DNA of 37,767 bases, from assembly GCA_031550525.1 (NCBI GenBank), contig JAVBON010000029.1, positions 1 through 37,767 on the forward strand, read 5' to 3'. This stretch comes from WRHT01 sp031550525 (GTDB lineage: Bacteria > Desulfobacterota > Desulfovibrionia > Desulfovibrionales > Desulfovibrionaceae). The notes below the pieces were generated by a model. It was not told the DNA's origin, did no database searches, and worked only from the letters and a program-made list of their open reading frames with translations. Below, in pieces: positions 7,933-15,806 of the stretch. Position 1 is the first letter of the stretch. Every line of letters begins with the position of its first letter. A program made the position numbers and the translations under genes.

Positions 7933-9177
7933 TTATTTTACCGTAAGCTTCAAAAAGCGTTTTTTACCCAGCTTTATTATATATTCCCCAACAGGCAACG
8001 GGGCCAGGGCGTCGGCGCACACTTTGCCGTTCACGCTCAGGGCGTTTTGCGCCACCAGGCGGCGGGCTTCGCCGCGCGAGGCGGTCAGGCCGGCGTCGTT
8101 TAAAAAGGCCAAAGGCGCGGAGTTTTCGCCAGCTTTGCAGGCAAACTCCGGCGTATCTTCCGGTATGCCGCCATCAGTGAAGGTGGCGTTAAAATCCTGC
8201 CGGGCCTGCTCGGCGGCGTCTTTATTGTGGTAGCGGGCTGTCAGCTCCAGCGCAAGTTCTTCCTTAACGGTTTTGGGGTGGGCGCTGCCGTTTTCCACAG
8301 CCTTTTTAAGGGCGTTTATCTCGCCCATGCTCTTGTCGGAAAGCAGCTCGAAATAACGCCACATCAGCGCATCGGAAATGGACATGGTCTTGCCGAAAAT
8401 CTGGGCCGGGGGCTCGTCTATGCCTATATAGTTGCCAAGAGATTTGGACATTTTCTTTACGCCGTCCAACCCTTCCAGCAGCGGCATTGTTATTATGCAT
8501 TGCGACTCCATGCCGTATTGGCCTTGCAGGTGGCGGCCCACCAGAAGGTTGAAGGTCTGATCGGTTCCGCCCATCTCCACGTCCGCTTCCAGAGCCACGG
8601 AGTCGTAGCCTTGGCAGAGGGGGTAGAGGAACTCGTGCACGGATATGGGGATATTCTCGCGGAAGCGGCGGGCAAAGTCATCGCGCTCCATAAGCCGGGC
8701 CACGGTGTATTTGGAGGCAAGGCGAATCATGTCCGCCGCGCCCATTTTATCCATCCAGTGTGAGTTAAATTCCACTATGGTTTTTTCGGAGTCCAGAATT
8801 TTGAAAACCTGCCTTTTGTAGGTTTCGGCATTGCTCAAAACCTGCTCGCGGGTAAGTGGCGGGCGCGTGTCGGAGCGGCCGGAGGGATCGCCTATGGTGC
8901 CGGTGAAATCGCCAATAAGGAAAATAATCTGATGCCCCAACTGCTGGAAATGGCGCATTTTTTGAATAACCACGGTATGGCCCAGGTGCAGATCCGGCGC
9001 GGTGGGGTCAAAGCCTACTTTAACGCGCAACGGTTTGCCCCTGGCTATTTTCTTGCGCAGCTCCTCTTCGTTAACCATATCGGCGATGCCTCTGGTAATC
9101 AGAGCCATCTGGGCGTCTACCTGTTCCTTACTTAGCGCCGCTTTTGCTTCCTTAAGCGGTTTATTGCTCTCCGACAT
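7933..9177 (-). CDS. tyrS: Tyrosyl-tRNA synthetase
   Basis: 414 residues, a full-length class I enzyme charging tRNA-Tyr. The Rossmann domain has the HIGH-type motif HLGH (64-67) and KMSKS (242-246). A C-terminal S4-like RNA-binding domain covers about 350-414 (ASRGEARRLV). ATG 9177 has GGAGCAA just upstream. Its 5' region holds an AT-rich hairpin (arms 9300-9307 and 9314-9321), but I see no T-box consensus. It is single-gene and ends at the terminator near 7742. Confidence 0.97.
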   Translation of the reverse strand: MSESNKPLKEAKAALSKEQVDAQMALITRGIADMVNEEELRKKIARGKPLRVKVGFDPTAPDLHLGHTVVIQKMRHFQQLGHQIIFLIGDFTGTIGDPSGRSDTRPPLTREQVLSNAETYKRQVFKILDSEKTIVEFNSHWMDKMGAADMIRLASKYTVARLMERDDFARRFRENIPISVHEFLYPLCQGYDSVALEADVEMGGTDQTFNLLVGRHLQGQYGMESQCIITMPLLEGLDGVKKMSKSLGNYIGIDEPPAQIFGKTMSISDALMWRYFELLSDKSMGEINALKKAVENGSAHPKTVKEELALELTARYHNKDAAEQARQDFNATFTDGGIPEDTPEFACKAGENSAPLAFLNDAGLTASRGEARRLVAQNALSVNGKVCADALAPLPVGEYIIKLGKKRFLKLTVK

Positions 9178-9587
9178 TTGCTTGCTCCGTATTTGGCAAT
9201 GTTAAAGGCCTGAAAAATACCGCCGCGAAAAGGTTTTTTGTTCTCTGCCGGAAAAAAAGCTTTTTATTAAGGGAGCGCGCTCTTGCGGCGGCAAACCGCA
9301 ATTATGCGCGAAAGCATAATTGGATGGCGGCCGCCCTAAGGCGAGACACGGAGCGTGCCGGGTTGCATAAAAAACTTTTTCTGGCGCGGGCAAAGAGCAA
9401 AAAGGCCCTTGGCGGCACAGTTCAAAAGCCATTGCAAAGAATAGCCCTGCTGTCAACTTTATAGATGCGACCATGGCGCATAAGGCAAAAGTTTATTTGC
9501 CCCGCTCCGCCGGGCCAAAAAACATTTGCGGGAAAAAATTGCCAATTATGCGTGGTTACAAAGCATGGCGTCATGTTAGTGTATACT
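9178..9587. other. Intergenic region between tyrS and the SBP array
   Basis: This non-coding stretch holds the tyrS 5' region. It contains a small hairpin (arms 9300-9307 and 9314-9321, AATTATGC and its complement) and a GAGCGCGCTC palindrome. No open frame with family signal or ribosome site was seen. Confidence 0.5.
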
Positions 9588-9589
9588 GA

Positions 9590-9619
9590 TTGACATTTTT
9601 ATGATAATCAAATTATAGC
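9590..9619 (+). promoter_or_regulatory. Candidate sigma-70 promoter for SBP1
   Basis: TTGACA (9590-9595), an 18-base spacer and TATAGC (9614-9619). The spacer holds the palindromic TGATAATCA (9602-9610). The same hexamer pair and spacing occur before DctQM at 26338. The resulting leader would be about 290 bases. Confidence 0.5.
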
Positions 9620-9787
9620 CGGATAGAGCAAATAAGGCTTGATACCGGCGCAGATGCAGCCCATTCACGCGTATGCGTATTGAAAGCGCATGTTTTAAAA
9701 TTATGATGCGGGCCGGGTTATAATTCTGTATAATTTTTTCCCGGCGGTCCGGTTTTTAACCAGAAAAAGCAACACCGTTGCAGCCCA

Positions 9788-9842
9788 TTGCAGGCATAGC
9801 GCCTGCAAGCAGCGGTAAATATACTGCCCGCAGTGCGGGCAG
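9788..9842 (+). promoter_or_regulatory. Two hairpins in the SBP1 leader
   Basis: TTGCAGGC/GCCTGCAA (9788-9795 and 9801-9808) and CTGCCCGC/GCGGGCAG (9824-9831 and 9835-9842) form two compact stems 60-130 bases before the SBP1 start. They could stabilise the 5' end or regulate translation. No known riboswitch is recognised. Confidence 0.4.
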
Positions 9843-9915
9843 GTTGCCTGGCCTATTGCCCAAAACGCGATATGCCGTACTTATGCAACAGTAACCACAG
9901 GTGAAGGAGAAGATG

Positions 9916-10995
9916 ATGACTCTGAAGAAACTTGGCGGGTTCGTAGCCCTCGCGTCCCTAGTTTGCATGTTGTGCGCCTCACCGGCCATAGCTGCCAAAA
10001 ATTTTAAAAACATGGCCTTTATGGGCGGATATGTAGAGCGCCACCCCACACCGGTGCGCTGCTGGATGCCTTGGTTTGACAAAGCCAAAAAAGAAACCAA
10101 CGGTGAAATGACCTTTAACTATTTCTCTGACAGCACTCTGTACCCGGTTAAAGAATCGTTCAACGCCGTTTCCGACGGCCGTACGGACTTCGGCACCGTT
10201 CGCGCCAGCGTTTTCCCCGGCAGCATGAACCTGATGAGCGTAATGGACCTGCCGGGCCTTGCCCCCAACGCCATTATAGGCTCTTTGGCCGGTCAGGATC
10301 TTGTTGAAAAATTCCCTGAAGTGCGCGCTGAATTCCCAAAAAATACCGTGCCGTACTTTGTATGGGCATCCGCCGCTTACAACCTGCACACCATCAAACC
10401 CGTAAAAACCATTGACGAGCTCAAAGGTAAAAAAATTATCGTGTGGGAGGCCAGCACCCTTGAAGCCATAAAAATGCTTGGCGGCAACCCCATACGCCTT
10501 GAAGGCACAGACACTTACCTGGCCCTTTCCAAAGCCATGGCCGACGGCGTTTACTGCCCCATCGCCCCCATTCGCTCCTTCAAGATTACCGAAGCCTGCA
10601 ACCACCACTGGGTGGTAAACTTGGGCACCGCCAGCTTCAACATGATGGTTAACAAAGACATATGGGACGCCATGCCCGCCAACCTGCGCGGCTGGCTTGT
10701 TGATAACGGCGGCGCCAAAATGTCGCTGGCCGTAGGACAAAGCCTTGAAGACGGCCAGAAAGACGACATCGCCTGGATGGAAAAACAAGGCCACAAAATC
10801 TACTATCCTACCGATGCCGAAAGAAAAGTGCTGCTTGAAAAGCTCGCTCCCCTCAAGGAGCAGTGGGTTAAAGACTGCGTAAACCGCGGCATTAAGGAAG
10901 ATACTGCCAGAGCAGTGCTGAAGTACGCTGAAGAACGTGTGGAGTTTCACACAAGTCAGTTGCGCAGCGGAGCTTACGGCGACTATAAGATTTAG
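9916..10995 (+). CDS. TRAP transporter solute-binding protein, DctP family (SBP1)
   Basis: About 359 residues. It has a Sec signal peptide (Lys-Lys start, hydrophobic core, cleavage after SPAIA) and then the AKNFKN mature start shared by five paralogues here. The mature protein has the DctP-type two-lobe pattern: GRTDFG near residue 95 and a conserved block containing LSKAMADGVYCPIAPIRS. It binds a substrate, by family usually an organic acid, in the periplasm for a DctQM permease. AAGGAG at 9904-9909 favours ATG 9916 (or 9913) over the GTG at 9901. It has its own candidate promoter and terminator, so it is monocistronic. Ligand unknown; phenolic acids are a guess from context. Confidence 0.93.
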   Translation: MTLKKLGGFVALASLVCMLCASPAIAAKNFKNMAFMGGYVERHPTPVRCWMPWFDKAKKETNGEMTFNYFSDSTLYPVKESFNAVSDGRTDFGTVRASVFPGSMNLMSVMDLPGLAPNAIIGSLAGQDLVEKFPEVRAEFPKNTVPYFVWASAAYNLHTIKPVKTIDELKGKKIIVWEASTLEAIKMLGGNPIRLEGTDTYLALSKAMADGVYCPIAPIRSFKITEACNHHWVVNLGTASFNMMVNKDIWDAMPANLRGWLVDNGGAKMSLAVGQSLEDGQKDDIAWMEKQGHKIYYPTDAERKVLLEKLAPLKEQWVKDCVNRGIKEDTARAVLKYAEERVEFHTSQLRSGAYGDYKI

Positions 10996-11015
10996 AAATT
11001 GAGCGACGTTTTTGG

Positions 11016-11042
11016 GCCGGGGAGCTTGCTCCCCGGCTTTTT
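11016..11042 (+). terminator. Terminator of SBP1
   Basis: A 10-bp GC-rich stem (arms 11016-11025 and 11028-11037) is followed by five T, 21 bases after the SBP1 stop. Confidence 0.9.
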
Positions 11043-11117
11043 GCATGATAAATTAAGGCCATAGATGTTGACGGGCCTCGTATATTGGTTTAGGCTTAAA
11101 AATATGTTGTTAAAAAT

Positions 11118-11139
11118 AGTTATATCTATCGTTATAACT
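11118..11139 (+). promoter_or_regulatory. AT-rich inverted repeat upstream of SBP2
   Basis: AGTTATA (11118-11124) and TATAACT (11133-11139) are separated by 8 bases in an AT-rich tract 145-165 bases before SBP2. It is a possible operator. The promoter itself is not clear. Confidence 0.3.
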
Positions 11140-11283
11140 TTTTTTAACTTTTTTAGTTTTTAGTTATTTTCTTCACCTGAAGGTGCGCTAGTTTCAGGGT
11201 TTATGGTTTGCTGGCGCCGGCTTGGGTTTAATATGCGTGATAAAGGCCGGCAATAGTTTTCTCAAACAATTAAGGAGAGAAGT

Positions 11284-12363
11284 ATGTTTTCCAAAAAAAG
11301 CTTTGCGGGCTTCATTACCGCAATTCTGTTTGTGGCCTTGGCCGTCAGCCCGGCCATGGCTGCCAAGAATTTTAAAAACCTTGCCTTCATGGGCGGGTAT
11401 GTAGAAAGACACCCCACCCCCGTACGCTGCTGGATGCCCTGGATTGAACAGGCTAAAAAAGATACCAACGGCGAATTGACCTTCAACTATTTTTCCGATG
11501 GTACCTTGTACCCGATTAAAGAGGCTTTCAACGCGGTTTCCGACGGCCGCACCGACTTCGGCACAGTACGCGCCAGCCTTTTCCCCGGCTCCATGAACCT
11601 TATGGGCGTAATGGACCTGCCTGGCCTTGCCCCCAACGCCATAATAGGCGCGCTGGTCGGCCAGGAAGTGGTGGAACAATTCCCCGAAGTGCGTGAAGAA
11701 TTCCCCAAAAACACCGTCCCGTACTTCTGCTGGGCTTCCGCCGCTTACAACCTGCATACCATCAAGCAGATAAAAAACCTGGATGACCTCAAAGGCAAAA
11801 AAATCATCGTGTGGGACGCCACCACTCTGGAAGTTATAAAACTGCTTGGCGGCAACCCCATACGCCTTGAAAGCCCCGATACCTACCTGGCCCTTTCCAA
11901 GGCCATGGCCGACGGCGTTTACTGCCCCATCGCCCCCATACGCTCCTTTAAAATTACCGAAGCCTGCAAATTCCACATGGTTGTAAACCTTGGCACCGGC
12001 AGCTTCAACATGTTCGCCAACAAAACCCTGTGGGATTCCATGCCCCAAAACCTGCGCCAGTGGCTTATAGACAACGGCGGCAAGAAAATGTCCCTGGCTG
12101 TTGGCAAAAGCCTTGAAGACGGCCAGAAAGACGACATCGCCTGGATGGAAAAACAAGGCCACACGCTTACCTACCCCGATGACGCCGAGCGCGCCCGCTG
12201 GATTGCCAAGCTCGCTCCCTTTAAAGAGCAGTGGATTAAAGACTGTGTAAGCCGCGGCATTAAGGAAGAAAGCGCCCGCAAGGTGCTGAAATTTGTGGAA
12301 GAGCGCGTTCAATTCCACATTCAGGAAATGCGCAAGGGCGCTTACGGCGACTACAAAGTGTAA
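11284..12363 (+). CDS. TRAP transporter solute-binding protein, DctP family (SBP2)
   Basis: 359 residues with a signal peptide ending SPAMA before AKNFKNL. Same family and architecture as SBP1. The last 124 residues match SBP3 at 120 positions by eye, while the N-terminal half differs more, which points to recent gene conversion. AAGGAG lies seven bases before ATG 11284. It stands alone between two terminators. Role: periplasmic ligand capture for a TRAP permease, most simply the DctQM at 26788. Ligand unknown. Confidence 0.93.
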   Translation: MFSKKSFAGFITAILFVALAVSPAMAAKNFKNLAFMGGYVERHPTPVRCWMPWIEQAKKDTNGELTFNYFSDGTLYPIKEAFNAVSDGRTDFGTVRASLFPGSMNLMGVMDLPGLAPNAIIGALVGQEVVEQFPEVREEFPKNTVPYFCWASAAYNLHTIKQIKNLDDLKGKKIIVWDATTLEVIKLLGGNPIRLESPDTYLALSKAMADGVYCPIAPIRSFKITEACKFHMVVNLGTGSFNMFANKTLWDSMPQNLRQWLIDNGGKKMSLAVGKSLEDGQKDDIAWMEKQGHTLTYPDDAERARWIAKLAPFKEQWIKDCVSRGIKEESARKVLKFVEERVQFHIQEMRKGAYGDYKV

Positions 12364-12393
12364 GCCGCTAGGCGTTATTACCATATAATTCGG

Positions 12394-12424
12394 GCCGGGG
12401 GCGCATGCGCCCCCGGCTTTTTTT
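12394..12424 (+). terminator. Terminator of SBP2
   Basis: A 24-base perfect GC palindrome (12394-12417) is followed by seven T, about 30 bases after the stop. Confidence 0.92.
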
Positions 12425-12558
12425 ATTCAAGTTGCGAGGCAGCACGCCCTAAGGTGGATTTAACATAACCTCTCTTTGTACCATACCACGTAACTTGAAT
12501 AAAAATAATATGTTGCTCGCAATTAGAATTTGATTTTGTGATTTTTTACGCAACCGCA

Positions 12559-12597
12559 TTGACCGGGGAAACTACAACGTTTATAATCATGATTATA
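12559..12597 (+). promoter_or_regulatory. SBP3 promoter overlapped by a 16-bp palindromic operator
   Basis: TTGACC (12559-12564), a 17-base spacer and a consensus TATAAT (12582-12587). The -10 box is the first part of a perfect palindrome, TATAATCATGATTATA (12582-12597). A dimeric regulator bound there would block polymerase, so repression is the simplest reading. The regulator is unknown. The palindrome differs from the TTGTCGACAA-type sites near the GntR gene. The resulting leader would be about 170 bases. Confidence 0.65.
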
Positions 12598-12764
12598 GTT
12601 GGTTAAATACTTAAACGCGGCTGATATTACGTAACCGTGGAAAAGTTGATTTTCCACGGCACATTGCCTGTTTTATACCGGTGAAAGCCATTAAATATAA
12701 CCGCTAGAGACCGCAAATCCAAAAAATTCATAAACATGTATCCATAATTCACAGAGGAGTTGAT

Positions 12765-13841
12765 ATGTCGTTTAAACGTTCGTTAGCCGTACTTCTTGTA
12801 CTGCTGTCCGCTCTTGCAATGACGTTGCCTGCGCAAGCCGCCAAAAACTTTAAAAACCTTGCTTTTATGGGCAGCTACGTTGAAAGACACCCCACCCCCA
12901 TCCGTTGTTGGAACCCTTGGATGGAAAGGGCTAAAAAAGAGACAAATGGCGAGTTGACCTTCAACTATTTTTCTTCCAACACCCTTTACCCTGACAAAGA
13001 ATCCTTCGCCGCCGTGTCCGACGGCCGTACGGACTTTGGTGTGGTGCGCGCCAGCCTTTTCCCCGGCAGCATGAACCTTATGGGCGTAATGGACATACCC
13101 GGCCTTTCTCCCAACGCCGTGATAGGCGCGCTGGTTGGTCAGGAAGTGGTGGAACAATTCGCCGAAGTGCGTGAAGAATTCCCCAAAAATACCATCCCGT
13201 ACTTCTGCTGGGCTTCCGCCGCTTACAACCTGCATACCATTAAGCCGGTAAAAAACCTTGAAGACCTCAAAGGCAAAAAAATTATCGTGTGGGACGCCAC
13301 CACCCTTGAAGCCATAAAACTGCTTGGCGGCAACCCCGTGCGCCTGGAAGGCTCTGATAGCTACCTGGCCCTTTCCAAGGCCATGGCCGACGGCGTTTAC
13401 TGCCCCATCGCTCCCATACGTTCCTTCAAAATTACCGAAGCCTGCAAATACCACCTGGTTGTGAACCTTGGCACCGGCAGCTTCAACATGTTCGCCAACA
13501 AAACCCTGTGGGATTCCATGCCCCAAAACCTGCGCCAGTGGCTTATAGACACCGGCGGCAAGAACATGTCCCTCGCTGTTGGCAAGAGCCTTGAAGACGG
13601 CCAGAAAGACGACATCGAATGGATGGAAAAACAAGGCCACACGCTTACCTACCCCGATGATGCCGAACGCGCCCGCTGGATTGCCAAGCTTGCTCCCTTC
13701 AAAGAACAGTGGATTAAAGACTGCGTAAGCCGCGGCATTAAGGAAGAAACCGCCCGCAAGGTGCTTAAGTTTGTGGAAGAACGCGTTCAATTCCACATTC
13801 AGGAAATGCGCAAGGGCGCTTACGGCGACTACAAAGTCTAA
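12765..13841 (+). CDS. TRAP transporter solute-binding protein, DctP family (SBP3)
   Basis: 358 residues with a signal peptide ending LPAQA before AKNFKNL. It is a mosaic of its paralogues. The signal peptide end resembles SBP4. The stretch from RCWNPWMERA to about residue 95 resembles SBP5, including FAAVSDGRTDFGVVRAS. The C-terminal third is almost SBP2. AGAGGAG lies before the ATG, and the gene has its own promoter with an overlapping palindrome and its own terminator. Function as for SBP1; the mosaic pattern suggests shuffling of ligand-pocket segments, which is inference. Confidence 0.93.
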   Translation: MSFKRSLAVLLVLLSALAMTLPAQAAKNFKNLAFMGSYVERHPTPIRCWNPWMERAKKETNGELTFNYFSSNTLYPDKESFAAVSDGRTDFGVVRASLFPGSMNLMGVMDIPGLSPNAVIGALVGQEVVEQFAEVREEFPKNTIPYFCWASAAYNLHTIKPVKNLEDLKGKKIIVWDATTLEAIKLLGGNPVRLEGSDSYLALSKAMADGVYCPIAPIRSFKITEACKYHLVVNLGTGSFNMFANKTLWDSMPQNLRQWLIDTGGKNMSLAVGKSLEDGQKDDIEWMEKQGHTLTYPDDAERARWIAKLAPFKEQWIKDCVSRGIKEETARKVLKFVEERVQFHIQEMRKGAYGDYKV

Positions 13842-13870
13842 GCCGTTACGCGTAATCACCGTATGACACA

Positions 13871-13901
13871 GGCCGGAGGCGCACGCCTCCGGCCTTTTTT
13901 T
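13871..13901 (+). terminator. Terminator of SBP3
   Basis: A 10-bp stem GGCCGGAGGC/GCCTCCGGCC (13871-13880 and 13885-13894) is followed by seven T. Confidence 0.92.
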
Positions 13902-14049
13902 GTGGCTTCAGCCCGTTGAGCGAGTAATACGAAGCGAAACAAAAAACACCCGTTATTGGTCTGCCCCCTGTCAAACTGCCGGGGCAACGTGTGGCTGGGC
14001 TCATCCATTATGTCTTTTACATGCCTCGCGCAATGCGGCCCGGTTCAGG

Positions 14050-15354
14050 CTATTCGGCCAAAGCCGGCACGGCAAGGTTTTGTTCTTTGACGGCATCATT
14101 ATTATCCAAGCCGAAACCCGCGCCGGAGCCGAAGGTATCGCGCATAAAAAAGCAGGCTGCAAAAGCCAGCAGGCAGTTAAGCACTATCACCCAATAGGCC
14201 TTACCGTAAGCTTGGGCAAGGGTATGCGCGGGTCCGGCATTTTCCAGCGCCAGGCCGAACAACTTTTGCAGCACAATGGCCCAAACGGGGTAAAACATAT
14301 TCAGGCATCCCGTTGCCGTGCCTGCCAAAGATACGGGGAAGCTCTCCTTTATCATGGCAAACACCAGCGGAGTAGCCACGCTGGTACCCACCACCGTGCA
14401 AATCATCTGGGCCAGCATGAGCGGAAAACTCATCACTTCCGCGCACATTACCGCACATAACGCCCCCAGCACTCCAAAAATACTGCATGCCAGCACGGGG
14501 CGTTTGCGCGACCTGAAAACAGTATCTGACAAAGCCCCCATAAGGGGCTGCCCTATAAGCACGCATAGCGATATGGCCGTCAAAACATAACCTGCCTGCA
14601 TCTTGCTAAGTCCGGCCCCTTCCATCATATACGGCCCCCACCATAATGAGGCCATGGCGAAATAGGCGCCTGACATGCACATGCTCCACAAGGCCAGCGG
14701 CCAGAAAGACATGGTGCGGAATACCAAAAGCATACCCCTAAGAATATGCGCGCAGGATACGCTTTTTTTATACCGCGCAATCTGGCCAGGTGGCACTTTT
14801 GGAATAAAGGCCGCAACGCATACGGCCGAGCATAGGGTAACCCCGCCAAAAAGCATTAGCGCCATACGCCAGCCCAGCGCATCACTTAATAACGCCAAAG
14901 GCGGAGCAGCCAAAATACCGCCAAGACCGCCGCAACATAAAAGCAGGCTGGCTACACGCCCGTACAGCCCAGCCGGAACCCATGCCGCCAGTATGGCCAG
15001 CGCCGGCACGGTAACGGCTAGGCCCAAACCCACGGCAAAACGGCTGAGCGACATAAACCCGTAAGAACTGCCGCAGGCAAAGCCAATGGTGCTGAGCCCC
15101 GCAAGCGCGCTTAACGCTATTATAACCTTGCGCCCGTCAAAAGCGTCGGCCAATAGGCCGGAAGGCAGTTGCATCAGACCATAAGCCAGCATGGTGGCGC
15201 TGCTAAAAAAGCCAATATCCGCCACGCTCACGCCCAAATCGCGGCTTATGTCCACAGCCAGCACGGCCGGGCACACTCTATGGAAAAAGCTCAATATGTA
15301 AATCAGGCAGCACAGCAAAAATACCCGCCTGGCCCGCGCATCTAGTAATTTCAT
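14050..15354 (-). CDS. Major facilitator superfamily transporter
   Basis: 434 residues with about 12 hydrophobic segments and a longer polar loop near residues 190-210 between the two halves, as in MFS carriers. The loop after segment 2 reads GLLADAFDGRKV, a form of the MFS G-x-x-x-D-R-x-G-R/K motif, and a second copy, GALSDTVFRSRKR, begins the second half. The C-terminus is a polar tail of about 35 residues. Inner-membrane symport or export of a small, probably anionic solute is likely; the substrate is unknown. The ribosome site before ATG 15354 is weak. A dispersed repeat copy lies about 50 bases upstream and could influence expression. Confidence 0.88.
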   Translation of the reverse strand: MKLLDARARRVFLLCCLIYILSFFHRVCPAVLAVDISRDLGVSVADIGFFSSATMLAYGLMQLPSGLLADAFDGRKVIIALSALAGLSTIGFACGSSYGFMSLSRFAVGLGLAVTVPALAILAAWVPAGLYGRVASLLLCCGGLGGILAAPPLALLSDALGWRMALMLFGGVTLCSAVCVAAFIPKVPPGQIARYKKSVSCAHILRGMLLVFRTMSFWPLALWSMCMSGAYFAMASLWWGPYMMEGAGLSKMQAGYVLTAISLCVLIGQPLMGALSDTVFRSRKRPVLACSIFGVLGALCAVMCAEVMSFPLMLAQMICTVVGTSVATPLVFAMIKESFPVSLAGTATGCLNMFYPVWAIVLQKLFGLALENAGPAHTLAQAYGKAYWVIVLNCLLAFAACFFMRDTFGSGAGFGLDNNDAVKEQNLAVPALAE

Positions 15355-15400
15355 GGCCTATACCGTTCTTGTAACCGTTGTTTGCAACCCGCGTTTCCGT

Positions 15401-15625
15401 TCAAGTTGCGGGGTCAAGGGGGTTCGAAACAACACCCCTATAGTTCCGCGCTTTATATAACTCTCCAGCCAAAAACTGTTGCGCTTTTGCAGTACGGGCT
15501 ACATTGCTGGTCTGGGCGAACAATTTTGCAGGAAAACAAAATTGGACACCGGAGCGGAATGAAGGCCCCCGCAGAGGTGAGGCACAGGAAGTGCCTAATC
15601 AGCCCAGCGCTGAATAAATTTTCCT
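15401..15625 (-). repeat. Long copy of the dispersed repeat family
   Basis: It runs from TCAAGTTGCGGGGTCAAGGG to the AATCAGCCCAGCGCTGA block. Shared landmarks with the other copies, in order, are GGTTCGAAA, TATATAACTCTCCAGCCAAA, TTGCGCTTTTGC, GGTCTGGGCG, AATTTTGCA, AAAATTGGAC and the AATCAGCCC end. It lies directly upstream of the MFS gene. Confidence 0.8.
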
Positions 15626-15654
15626 TCACCCGTCTATAAAACTTTGCTTCCGCT

Positions 15655-15806
15655 AGTGGCTGTTTCTAAAAAAACGGATTTTGTTCCCTGGCAAGGAAAG
15701 CACCGATTTTTGTCCAGGAATAGTACTCTAATGGTACAGCCCTGGACAAAAAATCGGCGCTTGACGCAGTCCAGGGGGCAAAAGACGCTTTTTAGAAACA
15801 GCCACT
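15655..15806. mobile_element. 152-bp near-palindrome, MITE-like element
   Basis: Terminal inverted repeats of 18 perfect bases (AGTGGCTGTTTCTAAAAA at 15655-15672 and its complement at 15789-15806) enclose further inverted blocks, including CCGATTTTTGTCCAGG against CCTGGACAAAAAATCGG. The whole element could fold into one long hairpin. It has no coding capacity. The right end overlaps the 3' end of the arylsulfotransferase-like gene and provides its stop codon. A 13-base piece of the same end occurs at 28921-28933. No target-site duplication was confirmed. Confidence 0.65.

Noticed and set aside
9200..9330. T-box leader for tyrS
   Set aside because: A small hairpin and AT-rich leader are present, but no T-box consensus or antiterminator was found.
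9979..11046. Long minus-strand frames antisense to the SBP genes (also 11194-12384 and 12783-13859)
   Set aside because: They recur antisense to each paralogue because the coding strand is conserved. No ribosome sites and no recognisable domain were seen.
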